Part shown: positions 45,245 through 57,520 of the stretch, in pieces | Layout of the letters: each line of letters starts with the position of its first letter | Position numbering within the stretch: position 1 is the stretch's first letter | From: Cricetomys ansorgei | Lineage: Eukaryota; Chordata; Mammalia; Rodentia; Nesomyidae | NCBI GenBank assembly: GCA_026225945.1 | Contig: JAMJFZ010001815.1 | Location: 14,980,501-15,044,500, forward strand | DNA length: 64,000 bases | Direction of reading: 5' to 3' | Notes under the pieces: generated by a model | Databases searched by the model: none | Told to the model about the DNA's origin: nothing | What the model saw: the letters and a program-made list of their open reading frames with translations, nothing else | Made by a program: the position numbers and the translations under genes

Positions 45245-45845
45245 TTTGGAAAGTAAAAAGGAACTGACAGTAAGATGTTGCCTCACATACGTGAACTCAC
45301 TCCTATTAAGAAGAGAAAGATAAAACGTGCTCATGAGGATGTAGAGAAGATAGAATCGATGTGCAGTATTGATGAGAATGAAAGCTGCTTAAGAGCTGTA
45401 TGCTTAATAAACAAAAATACTCCAAAGGTAAGTAGAATTGGATATGTACTATAAGGAAATGAAATCATTAGTTTGGACATACACCTACATCACCTAATTT
45501 TATTTTTATTTTTGAGAATTGATCTTATTGTATCTCAAGGATACAATAGGAAGCAATTTTGCTTTCTGAGCCTCATGAGTAGTTGAGAGTACAAGTATAC
45601 ATCGTGGGCAGCTGCATTGTTATGTGAATTGAGGCAATATTCACAAAAGATGGAAATAAAAGAAATATCCATCAATTAAGACACAAACTGAGAAAATATG
45701 ATACATTAGTATATGACATATACATGGATATAGAGAAGTTATACTATGTAAATACACTAGACACAGAAATGAAATATCTTGTAATTTGATTCATATATAG
45801 AAACTAAAATAGTTAACCATGTAGAAGTGAGGAGTAAGATGACTG
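45245..45845 (+). pseudogene. Ancient mammalian L1 ORF2 end and 3' UTR
   Basis: Sense match to the terminal part of old L1: 'cgtgctcatgaggatgtaga', 'aaggaaatgaaatcattagt', 'gcaatattcacaaaagatgg', 'aaatatccatcaattaagac', 'atatagaaactaaaatagtt', 'agtgaggagtaagatgactg'. The frame is destroyed. An old SINE-like piece (45495-45625) interrupts it. Confidence 0.7.
45495..45625 (-). mobile_element. Old B1-like SINE inside the L1 relic
   Basis: Complement of a decayed 7SL-type SINE: T-rich start, 'ttgagaattgatcttattgt', 'tctgagcctcatgagtagtt', 'gagagtacaagtatacatcg'. It splits the L1 homology. Confidence 0.5.
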
Positions 45846-46017
45846 TTACACCGGGCTGAGCAGAGTGGAACAGAGGGAGCATTGGAGCAAATCAGTTAAT
45901 CGGCACAACTAAGCTATAATTAAACAGGAACAATACGTTCTGGGTAATTTTGTCCAATGTGCTGGTTGTCAGTGATGAAAATGTACGGCATATTTTAAAA
46001 TGTTTAAAGATATTAAT

Positions 46018-46240
46018 TTGGAGATTAGAGCAATGCCTCAGCAGGTAAATCAGATGCTGTTCTTTTAGAAGATCTGTACCCACATTTGGCAACTCCCAAC
46101 TGCCTGTATCTCCACATCCAGGCAATCCAACAATGTCTTCCGTCCTGCATAGGCACCTCTCTGTACACAGAGTATATGTATATAGAGAAGCAGCCTTGGA
46201 CACAGAAATAAAATAAATATTCTTTTAATTAAAAAAAGAT
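46018..46240 (+). mobile_element. B3-type SINE
   Basis: Sense tRNA-derived SINE: 'ttggagattagagcaatgcc', 'tcagcaggtaaatcagatgc', 'caactgcctgtatctccaca', 'ggcaatccaacaatgtcttc', 'ggacacagaaataaaataaa'. A minus-strand frame over it is a shadow. Confidence 0.75.
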
Positions 46241-47435
46241 AATTCTGAATATTTATACTTTGACATCATAAAAGTTTTAGAAGGAAATCATTCTTAACTG
46301 TCTTTAAACACTGTGTGATGTGTATAAGTAGTAAAACAGAATACTGATATATGAAATTAATGTTTGTTTCAATCAATAGTTTAAAAAATTCAAAATGTGA
46401 GATATTATCCAGGAGGTCAGGTTTTGTCTAATTAATTTCAACGATCTGGAAACATGAAAGAAGAAAGGCCAAAGTGTTAAAAGTCTGAGAAATTGATATA
46501 CTTTTATTGGCTAAAAGGAAAGACCAGAGCCACAAGCTTAGGATGAGGGATAACCTCTTCATGTAACATACTCAGGGAAGTAAATGACTTCCTGTATCCC
46601 ACAGAAAGAACACTGTCCTTCCTGAACACTAACAGTCTTGATGCAGGTATTTGAGATCCCAGCTACAGAACTGTGAAGTAAGTGTTGGATACTTTGTATC
46701 CACAGCAATTAAAAATTGACATTGAGCCTGTGTATGCCTGTATTAATTTCTAAAGTTTTAATTACAATAGAAAATTTATCATGAAGAAAAATCTGTGTAC
46801 TAAAAATAGTATTTGTAGTCAGCAACTCAAGTATTGAAAACTGCATTGATAGCATATTTAAGTAAAAGAAAAAATAAATAATGTAAAAAGAATAGTAACT
46901 TTCACAATTATAAGTCACTCATATATCTAAATATTACTCAACAGTAATTTACATATGGTATAATTTAGAATTTTGATATGCAAAATCCACATAATTATCA
47001 CAGTAATGTTTCTTCAAGATCAACTATGCTTAGCAAATCATGCCATGACATTGTTAAGTATGCCAGAAGGATTATATATTATTTATTCAGGAGAACCACT
47101 AACACTAAGTGCCATTTGCTTCTCTACACTTTGAAAAGAAATATGAGCAGCCAAAGATGCATGTCATAATTAGGTGCTGATTCCTAGAGATCAATGCTGT
47201 GAGTGTCTCCACATAGTATAAGTGTCACATTAGTAAAAAGGATTGTCCCATTAAAACTCATGAGACAATGAAATAAAGCAAAATCAAAATAAACACAATG
47301 CATTAATCACATCTCTGAGACTCCTTTTCTTTATGTTAAAGAAGTTTAAAAATTACATGTGCACATGCTAGAATTGATGGAGTATCTGGTCATCCTGGAC
47401 TTGTATATTCTGAGGTCACTGGTTATTTATCATTG
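46241..47435. other. Unassigned DNA
   Basis: No recognised repeat. 46400-46740 has mixed composition and could be an old LTR-like relic. A minus-strand AATAAA at 47082-47087 could serve the exon candidate at 47690-47790. Confidence 0.35.
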
Positions 47436-47689
47436 TTTAATGTTTGTAAAGTGCTCCAAAGATGAAATTACTCCCTAGGTGCCAAGTAGCCCTATCAAGA
47501 CAGAGTAAACCTAATGATGGAAAACAGATGTTAGCATTTTGCAAAACTCTTTAGAGGAAAATGAGTATTCATCAAATAAACAAAACAAACCACGATCAGA
47601 AGAGACTTTCACACGCATAAATGAGAGTGAAAGATCAAAGCAACCACTAAGTCCATAGAAAAAAATCTAACAACAACAAAAAAGGCTCT

Positions 47690-47790
47690 TTACACTGTGG
47701 GTTTCTGGGCCAGAGATAGCAGGGCAGTCATGCTGATGAGAATTATAAGAGTGAATACAATGGGGGTCATAGCCAGAGTGGCCAAGGTTC
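47690..47790 (-). CDS. Possible terminal coding exon: hydrophobic segment and short tail
   Basis: On the minus strand an acceptor-like 'ctactttggtttcag' (AG at 47792-47791) is followed by 101 nt that stay open from a phase-1 split codon to a TAA stop (47692-47690). They encode 32 residues: a Thr/Leu/Ala start, about 20 hydrophobic residues (IVFTLIILISMTALL in the middle) and the tail AQKPTV. The composition is clearly less AT-rich than the flanks. Phase-1 acceptors are common for exons encoding membrane segments of single-pass or lipid-anchored surface proteins. Downstream on the minus strand are an ATTAAA (47441-47436) and an AATAAA (47087-47082) that could end a 3' UTR. I cannot name the gene and see no upstream exon in the window. 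It may be chance, a decayed exon or an alternative last exon. Confidence 0.25.
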
Positions 47791-50025
47791 CTGAAACCAA
47801 AGTAGATATTGGATAGAACATAAGCAGTGCACATTGTTTATAGAAATCAATTACATTTGCAAGTTAGGATGATGACTAGCTGTCCATAAAGTGACTTCCT
47901 GATTTCATTATGTATATTTATTTGAGAGTGGCTAGGTACCTGATATTGAATGTAACTCTAGGATAATAAAATATCCATCAGTGATGTCTAAAGCAGATGG
48001 TTTATATTATTAGAATCATACATGGCAAAATGAAATTCTTGGGAGATGGATATAGCCAGGTTTTTTTGTGCACATTGTACTGGACTTAAGAACAATATGC
48101 ACAGGAGCACAGACTGGGACAAACCCAAAAGAAGATTGAAGAAAGTAGTGATCCTATGCCTATACCATGTTTTTCATAGGCTTTGCATGGGCTTGACCTC
48201 TCCATTCCTTTCCTTCTCTCCCCCGCCTTTCCCTCTGTTTATTTACTGTAAATTCATTTGAGCAGATTTACAAGTAATACCTATGTGTAAAGTATAAGCA
48301 TTTCTCTACTAATCTACTCATGTATGCAGCATGTATGTAATATTTCAAAGCTTTATCTGTTTTATTTGTGACTATTGAGTATCTGGCTTTCTATTTGTCA
48401 GTTAAACTTAAGATTAAAATTTTCATTGTGTGTTAAAATATCCACGATTTCTGATTATGACGTCTAACGGACAAACTATGCACCCCCTTGACAAGTGGCA
48501 ATATCTTCAGTTCTTCATCCACTCATATTTCCCCACTATCATATCTATGATAAAACAAAGAGATTGGTAACAATATTGGCCAAGTGATTACCTAAATTTT
48601 AACTATGAATAGCGTGTGATTTAATACACTGACATGCTTCATAAAGCTACCAAATCTGGATCTCTCTTTATCCAAAGCATAATATTACATTGTATAATAT
48701 AATATTTAGAAAATGTGTAAACTTAGATGTATCCTATCCTAAATCAATGAACAATGGAAATGGCTACTTGGGGAAACTCTGGGCATTTATAGTAGCATGT
48801 AGATGCTAGATATTACATGTAATCTAAAAACTTCCATAGGCACCCTGTGAGGTGTGAATGAGATGCAGCAAGAATGGAGATGACATTTCCCACAGTGAAT
48901 CTGAAGCAGCAACACCTACCTCGATGTAGGTGTGATGGTCTGGGTGAGGGAGACAGCTGTGTTTCTGCCATAATAAGTTGTTTATTACCGTGATACACTA
49001 CAGGGAAATTACATAAGCTAGAGGCTCTGACCAGCTAGACCAATTTATGAGTCAAAGCCATTTACTGAACATTTTTCACTAGAATAAAAACAACCCTTCA
49101 AATTGATCTGTAATTTGACTCTGTATAAAGTCTGTCTTACTCTATCTGAATTAGAGTGCTTTACGTGAGGTTCTGTTAAATTCATGTGCTTAAAGGTAGC
49201 AAAATAATGCCTTCTTGAAAAGAAAACTTTAAAACGTGATAAGAATATCAAACATGTTAAGTAGCATTTGACCCAATGAATACTGCTCTTGTTATGACAA
49301 AGATTCACAAAGCCAAATCAAAGTTTTAGACCAGAGGAACAACTGCTCCTACAAACAGATAAATTACTATTATTTGATTTCAGCTTTTTCACTGCCTTCT
49401 CTTTTCCTTCCATGGAGCTTTGGAAAATATACTCATATATCATCTGTGTAAAATAGGAGCAATTTATGTCCCTTCAACTGTGAACACCAATCACATACAG
49501 AAGTTTGCAAATTTACATGAGACGGAAAACAATTTCCAGGCAGTCAACTAAGCAGCAATAAAAATTACACATGCATCACAGCATTGGGAGACAGAGAAAA
49601 CTGACTTTTCAGAGGAAGAAATGCAACCCCACCCCATATAGAGATGGCTGGCCAGAGCAGATTCTCCATATAACAAAAGACTGTACCTGGAAATGGTGCT
49701 GCATTCTGACAAGTGAAGCCAATATTCATGGGCCCTCATGTGCCCAAGACATCCTGGAATAATTCTGCTCTGTAGAAATAGGTGGCTCCTGTGAAGCTTG
49801 TGTCATTACAAATGTATTTGTTTGGTTGTCAGTACTTGTTTTAAAGATAACAAATTATAATTTTCTATATATTATAAACGTAAAAGTTTCCAAAAACTTA
49901 TTGGCTTTGAAATCATTTTAAGTAGAATTCCTGCATTTAAAGAAACATATTTTATTGGTTTTGTATAATTAAGATGGTGTAGTGTTAGGAGTATAGTCAA
50001 GTCAATTGATTATAAAAATGCTAAT
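47791..50025. other. Unassigned DNA, no recognised repeats
   Basis: About 2.2 kb with no SINE, L1 or LTR recognised, unusual for this window. Stretches at 48830-49000 and 49540-49760 have balanced composition and short frames on both strands with no domains. They could be conserved noncoding DNA, or introns and exons I cannot detect. Confidence 0.35.
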
Positions 50026-50028
50026 AGT

Positions 50029-50212
50029 CTCTGGGTGGTGGTGGCACACACCTTTAATACTAACACTTGGGAGGCAGAAATAGGCAGATCTCTGTGACTT
50101 CTAAACCAGGCTGGTCTACCGAGTGAGTGATTTCCAGGATCCAGGACAGCCAGAGTTAAAACAGAGAAGCCCTGTGTCGAAAAGCCAACAAAAGAAAAAA
50201 AGAAAGAAAGAA
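50029..50212 (+). mobile_element. B1 SINE
   Basis: Sense B1: 'ctgggtggtggtggcacaca', 'ctaacacttgggaggcagaa', 'aaaccaggctggtctaccga', 'cagagaagccctgtgtcga', then an A/G-rich tail (AAAG repeats). The body carries a small duplication around 'ttccaggatccaggacagcc'. Confidence 0.95.
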
Positions 50213-50715
50213 ACCTATATCCATATTTATTATGCATACAGATTGCATGTGTATTTACAGTGTATCACACTCTTAAACTTTAATTTTCCATAAAATTTTA
50301 TCTCAGCAGTTATTATCCATTAACTGTTATCGATTTTTTAAAGGAAAGTGTATTTTTATCAAAACAAAAACAAGCACTGTTAAGAAACATATGTTTAACA
50401 ATGTTCACAGTGAAAGCTGTGTGTATCTGTGTATAAAATCTCTAAAAACATTGTTAGATAATATGAAGATTGGTTAATTTTTATAAATTTCATGGACTTG
50501 AATACTCATATTCTTATGCTTATTAGAACTTTCATGAATAGATGAGCTTAAAAAGTCATTACAGGTTTACTTATGTAATCATCAAAAAAAAAAAAAAAAA
50601 AAGAAAACCTGACAAAAACCCTGAATAAACACTAGCTTCATTTTAATGTCTGGTTGACTGTAATGCTGCCTCTCTCTCAACCTTGGAAATTGCTTATGCA
50701 GAAACTATTCTCTCA
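50213..50715. other. Unassigned AT-rich DNA with a poly(A) run
   Basis: A poly(A) run of about 19 bases lies at 50584-50602. Nothing else recognised. Confidence 0.4.
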
Positions 50716-50722
50716 ATCTCAA

Positions 50723-50777
<55 letters not shown>

Positions 50778-50852
50778 GTTTACGTATATATGTGTATGTT
50801 TACAGAGTAGTCTCTGTGTGTGTGTGTGTGTGTATGTGTGTGTGTGTGTGCA
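50716..50852. repeat. (TC)n and (TG)n microsatellites
   Basis: (TC)n over 50716-50774 and (TG)n over 50814-50852. The reported frames of 83 and 107 codons encode Ser/Leu then Val/Cys repeats and are artefacts. Confidence 0.95.
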
Positions 50853-50857
50853 TCATT

Positions 50858-51092
50858 TGTTTAAAACAAGGACTCTCACTGTCCCTGAAATTGTCAATAG
50901 AATAAGATGGATAGTCTTGAAACCTCAGGTATACATGCCTCTACCACAACCTACCCTGAGATTACAATTGCCATTCCACTATGCTTGGCTTTTTGTGTGT
51001 ATGTAGGGAACAGGATGCTGGAGATTGAATTTATGATATTTTTCCTTGCAAATTAAGCTATGCACCAGCTGAACTATCTTACTATCCCTAAA
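50858..51092 (-). mobile_element. B4-type composite SINE
   Basis: Complement of a dimeric SINE. A decayed 7SL-like part ('acaaggactctcactgtccc', 'ctgagattacaattgccatt') is followed by the tRNA-like part ('gaacaggatgctggagattg', 'aattaagctatgcaccagct'). This order is that of B4 elements read in reverse. Confidence 0.7.
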
Positions 51093-52045
51093 CTTGACTA
51101 ATCATAACACTCATGTTTTTATCAGGCAGATAATAAAATAGGTTTAAAACACTGACTACCAGTGTAAAGATAGACAGAAACACTGGATGTATATGCAGTG
51201 ATGCAAGAAATTTACTTGTGTGATTTTGAAGATAAGAGCAATTTTAGGAAAGTTAGGTGAAGATTTTCTAATATCTGCAGCTATTCAAAAACTTGTGTAG
51301 CTTGTTACACAATTGTCTGTTGAGTATATATTCTGTTCCAGAGATGTATGATATAAGAAGATAACTGTTATAGAGAATTAAACCTCCTAAGAGAAACTGT
51401 TACCCCAATGTCTTCATATATAACTTTTATGTCAGTTGAAAACACCACTAAATAAAGAATACAGTGTCCAAAGAGAGCATAATCGTTCAGAAAATAACAG
51501 TGGATGACACCCTGATATTAAAGATTAGAGTGACTCTTGGCTAGAGTTTCTAAGTATATCTGAAACTTTCAGAAGTCATTGAGATCAATGTCTCACACAC
51601 CAGTGAGCAGAAGCATTGGGGATACACAGTAATGGTATATTGTGAAGTCAGAAAAGTAAGACTTTCAATTTAAGATCGTGTTACAAGAAAAATTCATATT
51701 GGCCGAATGGATAATCCAAATGGACTTTGAATTCTTGGAAATTTTATGAACCAAGATTTCTCCCCTTTAAGTCTTGTAAGATGTCTTGCTCTAGTCTATG
51801 GTACAAATAAAATTAATATTTTGTTGTCAAACATATTGAAGATCTCTGAAAAAATAGTTTATCAATTTTCAGTTTATAAGAAGATTTCAAAAACAACCCT
51901 CCAAAAATCTTCCTGATTTTATTGTGTCCTATATAGCAGATGTATGATATTTCCTGTGGTCCAGGTGTTAGCAAAATAGATCTCTAAAATAAGCATATAA
52001 TCATTTGTCAGAAAACAAATACAATATCTATGGTAATGTTTATTT

Positions 52046-52048
<3 letters not shown>
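51093..52048. other. Unassigned AT-rich DNA
   Basis: No recognised gene or repeat. Confidence 0.4.
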
Positions 52049-52050
<2 letters not shown>

Positions 52051-52097
<47 letters not shown>

Positions 52098-52098
52098 C
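52051..52098. repeat. (GA)n microsatellite
   Basis: About 45 bp of GA repeats bordering the L1 fragment. Confidence 0.95.
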
Positions 52099-52099
52099 A

Positions 52100-53110
52100 T
52101 GCTCTGGCTGAACATGAGACTAAGAACCATCAAACATGCTACTGAATTTGTTTTGTTTTGGCCATTGAATCTGGGCATGTGGCCAGCCCTTATGAGCCAT
52201 TTGTATACCCACTGAGCTTTTGTTGGAGAAAGAAAATTTGTCATTTGTGAGTGATTACCAACATGACCGCTTCCCTTCTCAACACTGGTGCTCCATCTGC
52301 ACAGACTTGTGCAGGACCTGTGCATGCTGCCAGAGTCTCTCCAAGTTCATATGTACATAAGTCCTGCTGTGTTGAGACACCTTTGTTTCACTGGTGTCAC
52401 CCATCATTCTGGCTCTTACAAGCATTCTCCCCTCTTTCCTTGAAGGCTCCTTGAGGCTTGAGTGGAAGGCCTCTCAAGATATGTCAGCAAGAAGTTCTGT
52501 CTCCTGGAGAGGACTTAATTACAATCAGATATTTGTTGTTTATTTATACAAGCTTTGTACAACTATTGCAATATCAGATCTTGGAAGCTGAACACCATTG
52601 TAGATTGAAGTGTTTGTAGCTGAGTTAGTATTTACCTTTCTCCTTTGGTAGTATGCAGAGCATTTTCCAGTACCATCAACACTAGTCAATTTAGGCTCTA
52701 GGTATGCACAGTTTAGTGAGTTATGTAGATGTCATTTTCAGCAATAGGTCCTTGAATCAGTTTGTGGAGAGTAACCAATAGATTTGGTAATAATGTGGGT
52801 TGTTTGGGGATCCCATGGGCCTCTTGGCCAACAACTCCATTAGATGTAACTAATTCCTGACACTGGATGTTTCATTTGTTGTTGAGGATCCCACTAGGGG
52901 CTCCATTTTGCTCAATATTTGGAAATTTCATTTAAATCACCTTCATATGTGTATATATTTTAGGAAGTTCCTAATGTATTGAGTTTCCGTACTACCCTTC
53001 AAATGACCTTTAGTTTCTGCTGTCCCCCACCCTATTCCTGCATTCCCTTATTCAACTCTTCTTTCTTCCCCCTTCCCATTTGATACTTGGTTTCCAGTCC
53101 CGTTGCAGGT
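52100..53110 (-). mobile_element. Rodent L1 3' UTR-type fragment, about 1 kb, with internal deletion
   Basis: The + strand carries, in order, the complement of a familiar rodent L1 region: 'tttggccattgaatctgggc', 'tttgtataccca' with 'actgagc', 'tgcatgctgccagagtctct', 'acctttctcctttggtagta', 'taaccaatagatttggtaat', 'gtttggggatcccatgggcc', 'tttaggaagttcctaatgta', and a polypyrimidine end near 53020-53090. About 300-400 bp expected between roughly 52450 and 52550 appear to be missing. Three short frames inside it (52044-52591) are not genes. Confidence 0.7.
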
Positions 53111-54095
53111 CAGTGACTTTTAAGTTCTTTCTATATGTCAAGGTCTCTGTCTACAGAAGGACCTATAACTTGAGAGAGTATAAGAAGAGAAAAGGGAATA
53201 TAAAGGAGAAGAAGATTATCTGGATTCAGAAGATGATCCAATCACAGGGAATGGATGGTCAACTGTGACACTGGACATTATCCTAAGATTGTACCAAATT
53301 GTTGATCCAACTATAAGCACTGGAGAAAAATCTCAATTTTCATGAGTATTTCTTTTTGTTTGGATTTCTCATAGAAATCTAAAATAATGAATGTGGTTTC
53401 TATTGTCCATGAAGAGAATAGAGAAATAGTCAATGGTTTCCTTTATTTCCTTATTTTAATTCAGCATTCTGAATATTCATTAATTAGTTAATGGGATAGA
53501 TAATGAAATGTTTCTATAAAATAAATTATATAGGCTATCAATCCAATTGATCACATTTAAATGTGGTTTTTTTTGCACATATAACATCATTTCATCTCTT
53601 AGACTGACATGATATTTTTACAGTGTCAAAGATCTTGCTTTGAAAACTTTTTTTGTATATTGTCATTATTTGAGAGGTTGATGCAGCATATTATCAAATT
53701 ACCTTTACAATTTCTTAGTCAAGCAACATGTTACTCTTTTGACTTTCATTTTTAACAAATAACTTCTACAAGAATTAGGAAATATATTATTTTTAATTAA
53801 GTCTAAAATTATGGTTTATTGTTATAGCTATGAATGTGTCTAGAATATTCATGTAGTCATATACATTACAAACTTAAAACACACACTATATTATTGTTAT
53901 TTTATGTGTATTTTCCTCTTATTTAAGAACGTATCTGGTAAATGTGAGTGAAAAATTCATTGAGACATCCTATGCTTTCAAACATCACAATGCCACCATG
54001 ATTGAGAGCATTGAAAAATGTTCAGGAAGTATGCTGTTTCCATCTCTGTCACCTGCTAGAAATCAGCCAAAAAACTTGCAAGAGCTTGAAGTCTA
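53111..54095. other. Unassigned AT-rich DNA
   Basis: No recognised gene or repeat. The 62-codon frame at 53080-53268 starts in the L1 end. Confidence 0.4.
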
Positions 54096-54099
54096 ATGC

Positions 54100-54412
54100 A
54101 CTCTGAACTCAGATCCCTAAAAAGACATTTTCCTCAACACCCTGGACTTTGTTGCTTTTTCTCTGATCTCTGTACCAAACTTGCAAAGCATGGCTATTCT
54201 TGCTCTGCCCTTCCTCCTTATAGCTATGTAGATCTTTTCAGTTTGTTTGTCCTCTTGTATTTCTCTCAAACTTTAATAAAATTGTCCTCAAGAAGAAAAA
54301 AAAAAGGGAAAGAGAAAGAAGGAAAGAAATAAAAAAGAAAAAGAGAGAGATAGAGAGGTGGAGAGAAAAAGAAAAGAAAGAAAGGAAGGAAGGAAGAATG
54401 AAAAGAGTTGGA
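54100..54412 (+). repeat. Retroposon-like 3' end followed by a purine tract
   Basis: Sequence of balanced composition ends in 'ctttaataaaattgtcctca' (polyadenylation signal AATAAA) and then runs into an A-rich, later (GAAA)/(GGAA)-type tract (54293-54412). This looks like the 3' end of an LTR or a processed transcript copy with an expanded tail. I cannot identify the source. Frames here (54096-54332, 54288-54473) are low complexity at their ends. Confidence 0.45.
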
Positions 54413-56328
54413 GAAGAAAGTCAGTGAAGAACAATTGGAATGGTGCTGCTATAATTTGGAAAAGCTTCCTCACATATGGTTTCTCTGTTCAGTTACATTT
54501 AGGAAAAACCTAAGTAAAGAATGATAAAAAAAATTGTCTTTTCATGTAGAACAGGCATGGCAGAGCTTACTGGTTGCAGTAGAAGTCGGTACAATCACCA
54601 ACTGGCACCAGCAGGGTCACTGGAGGAGTGAGGGCCATAGAAGCATCAAAGGTGCGAGTAATGTTCCATATCATGTGGTTTTGCTGGGATTATACATTTA
54701 ATTCTCTGTACATGACATTTAAAATGAGTGTTTTTATTCTGAAAGGCATTTTAGAAATTGTGTGTACAAAGACAGTTGCAGATCAAGTTGAATGTTCTCC
54801 TTTGGGGTCTGGGAAGCAGAAGTAGAACTTCTGTAGATGTCCTATATTGTGGAGTGTGGATCAAACAATAAAAATGTTAAATAAACTCACAGAAAGGGTA
54901 TGGAAGAGCATGACTCTTTGTAGTATAGAAATGTAGCCGATTTGTATAGGGCTGTGAATGTAGAGGGTAATATTTCTGTGGGCTAGATCAAGAATCTAAT
55001 TCAAAGATGGAATAGAGACATTACTTACAAAGGAATTCTTGGGAGAGACTGGGATGTCAAACAGTATGCTTGTTAAGAGTTGAAAAAAAATTAATGTTTT
55101 ATGGAGTCAGAGGGAAGTAGTTTTTTCTTTTTATCAGCTAGTGCAAAGATGTTGAACTTTACAGGTCATAGTGAAGAGTTTATATTTAATTCTGAATAAT
55201 CAGAATTAACTATGTTAAGGAAAAGGAAGAAGTAAACCCATAACCACAAATTTCTAGATAATCATCTCTAAGAGAAGTGCATTTTGGTAAGAGGTGACAA
55301 GAATGGAAATATGAATGATATTGTTTAACACTATTTCATTAGGGTTGGTTATTAAGATTTTCAGGGAGGTTTGTTGTTGTTGGTGGTGGTGGTTTTAAAA
55401 CAAATGTCTTCATATGGAGCCAGGTTGTCCTCAGACACACTTTCATGTCTCAGTTTCCTCATTAGGAAGACCAAGCATGTATGATCAAATTTGGTTTACT
55501 TGATACTTTTAAAAATGAGAATATTGTGGGAATTTAGGATATTTTCTATACCATATATGGCTGAAATAATTGTATGTTAATGAATCTTGTTAGCTAAGAT
55601 GTTGATGGTATGCCTTTCACATGAGGACAGTGCTCAGGGAAACATTGTTTTTACTTTGAGCATAGCTATTTGAGCTATAAAACAAGTACACAATCATTAT
55701 TACATTGGTGACCAGTCAAATAGACAGCTTTTATAATCTATGTTGCAGGAACAACTGATGTGATAGATTCATGCTCTTACATAGAAAATGTTTTGTTTTC
55801 CTTTATTAGAGTTTCAAGTTTTTATCAATCATTTTAATTTGAAATATGATCCAGAAACATTTTCTGTAACAAAATAAAGGCTCAGAGTCCAGAATTGAAG
55901 ATGAAGTAGCAGACTGTGAAATGAGAAATATGTAAGTATACCTTACCAGACTCAAGCTGGTTGTACTGAATGTGGACTCTAACAGACAGCCTTAACAAAA
56001 TCCCAGCTTAAACTTCATGGAAATACTAACAGTCAATTTGCCTACTCTTCAGTGCTCTCTCTATGTCAAATATTGAAGAATTTTTTTATAATAACGCATG
56101 TTTTCTCTTTTCAGTGTCAGTTGTCAGAATGTGAATTCTGACAAGAAATGGAACATGCTTAGTGTATTAAAGGCAGAAAAGTCTTAAACATTCAAGTAGC
56201 ACAGAATTTAGTTAGAAAGGTAAAATGCATGGAAAGCGTGAGATTCTGTGCAGTATCTCAGTCACAAAAATTTGAGCATGGAAGCATAGAGTTGGGCAGC
56301 CTGTTCAAAAGTTAAATAGCTGTAACAG
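54413..56328. other. Unassigned DNA
   Basis: No gene recognised. A TTG/GGT-rich simple stretch at 55371-55395 and a possible very old SINE-like piece at 55395-55500 are the only features. Confidence 0.35.
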
Positions 56329-56331
56329 GAT

Positions 56332-56530
56332 TGTGAGATGCCTCAGTGTGAAAAGATTCTTGCTTCCAAGCTTTATAACCTGTGAGCAAACCATAGAACC
56401 TACAAAAGGAAAAAAGAGACTCTTGAACATTCCATTTACACATTTACACACATGTGTTGGCATGCATGTGCCCAAGCATTAGCACACACAATAAAAAATA
56501 TAAATAAAAATATATACATATTAAAATAAA
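56332..56530 (+). mobile_element. B2/B3-superfamily SINE
   Basis: Sense tRNA-derived SINE: 'gtgagatgcctcagtgtgaa', 'attcttgcttccaagcttta', 'aaagagactcttgaacattc', 'catgtgttggcatgcatgtg', 'cacacacaataaaaaatata'. A 104-codon minus-strand frame (56444-56758) begins in it and is not supported. Confidence 0.7.
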
Positions 56531-57518
56531 AAATGTACATAAGCAAATAGGCATACAATGTAATAAAAAATAAAGTTTGATAGACAATAAATATATTATC
56601 TTAGCTACATCTTCAAATAACACGTCCTGTGAACAGAGACACGTTAAATTGAGTAACAGGAAGTGCACTAAAATAAAAGCAAGGGAAAAAGAACATAAAT
56701 AGAGCCTTTCCTTATCACTAGTCATTGCGTACACAACACAAGGGATGACTGAAGACAATTGTCTGGTGATAACTCTTTAGAAATGAGCAGGAGACATGTT
56801 AAAGCTTCAATACCATAGAAACTACGTATTGTAGCCACTATAATGATGCCAAAGAGCATGATTATGTTTGCATGTTACAAAGATGACTTTAATGCTGTTT
56901 ACAGTGCTCTAAAATAAAAGAATCATGATGTTAAGAAGATGTTAATAGATATGTCTCAAGACAGTACTAGTCAGTGAGGTTAAACAAGAAAGGATTGTGG
57001 GAATTTCAAAACCAGAATCAACACCACCTAGTGACTACGCTACTATGCTAAGAGAATGGGAACTTAGTGTCAGAGAGGGCTATGAATCCCTCAGTGTGTT
57101 TCTGAGTTGACTGTACTGTTACTCTGCTAAAGAAAAGTAGCATTGACAAAGTACTAGTGATGCTGAAAGCATAATTCAATATTTCATAATGTTGGAGGAG
57201 ACCACACCCACACTGGTAATCACTAGGAAATAAAAAATCTATTAGGCAGGAGAGAAATTGAAGCTTTTTTCACAAAACCCAAATATTAGCATATACAAAA
57301 AGAGAAAGTTGGGAATTTTAAAAGGTCAGCCACTAAGAATGCATTATATCAAGTGAAGACCCTAACATTAAATAACAAGAAACAAAGATATTTTAAAGAG
57401 ATAGGAGCCAGAAGAAACGCCAAACAGGACTTGACAGGTAGACTTGGAAAGAGATGTCAGATAACTGCTTTCCTCGTAAGCTTTAGGACCAGAGAGTAAA
57501 CACCTTGAAGTGACCTAG
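56531..57518. other. Unassigned DNA
   Basis: AT-rich, with a few balanced stretches. No recognised features. Confidence 0.4.
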
Positions 57519-57520
57519 AA

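Noticed and set aside
48813..49762. Several 61-87 codon frames in a repeat-poor region
   Set aside because: Frames occur on both strands without domains or splice-site support. Kept only as part of an unassigned stretch.
50654..51006. Ser/Leu-rich frames that look like a signal peptide or membrane segment
   Set aside because: Hydrophobicity comes from (TC)n and (TG)n microsatellites.
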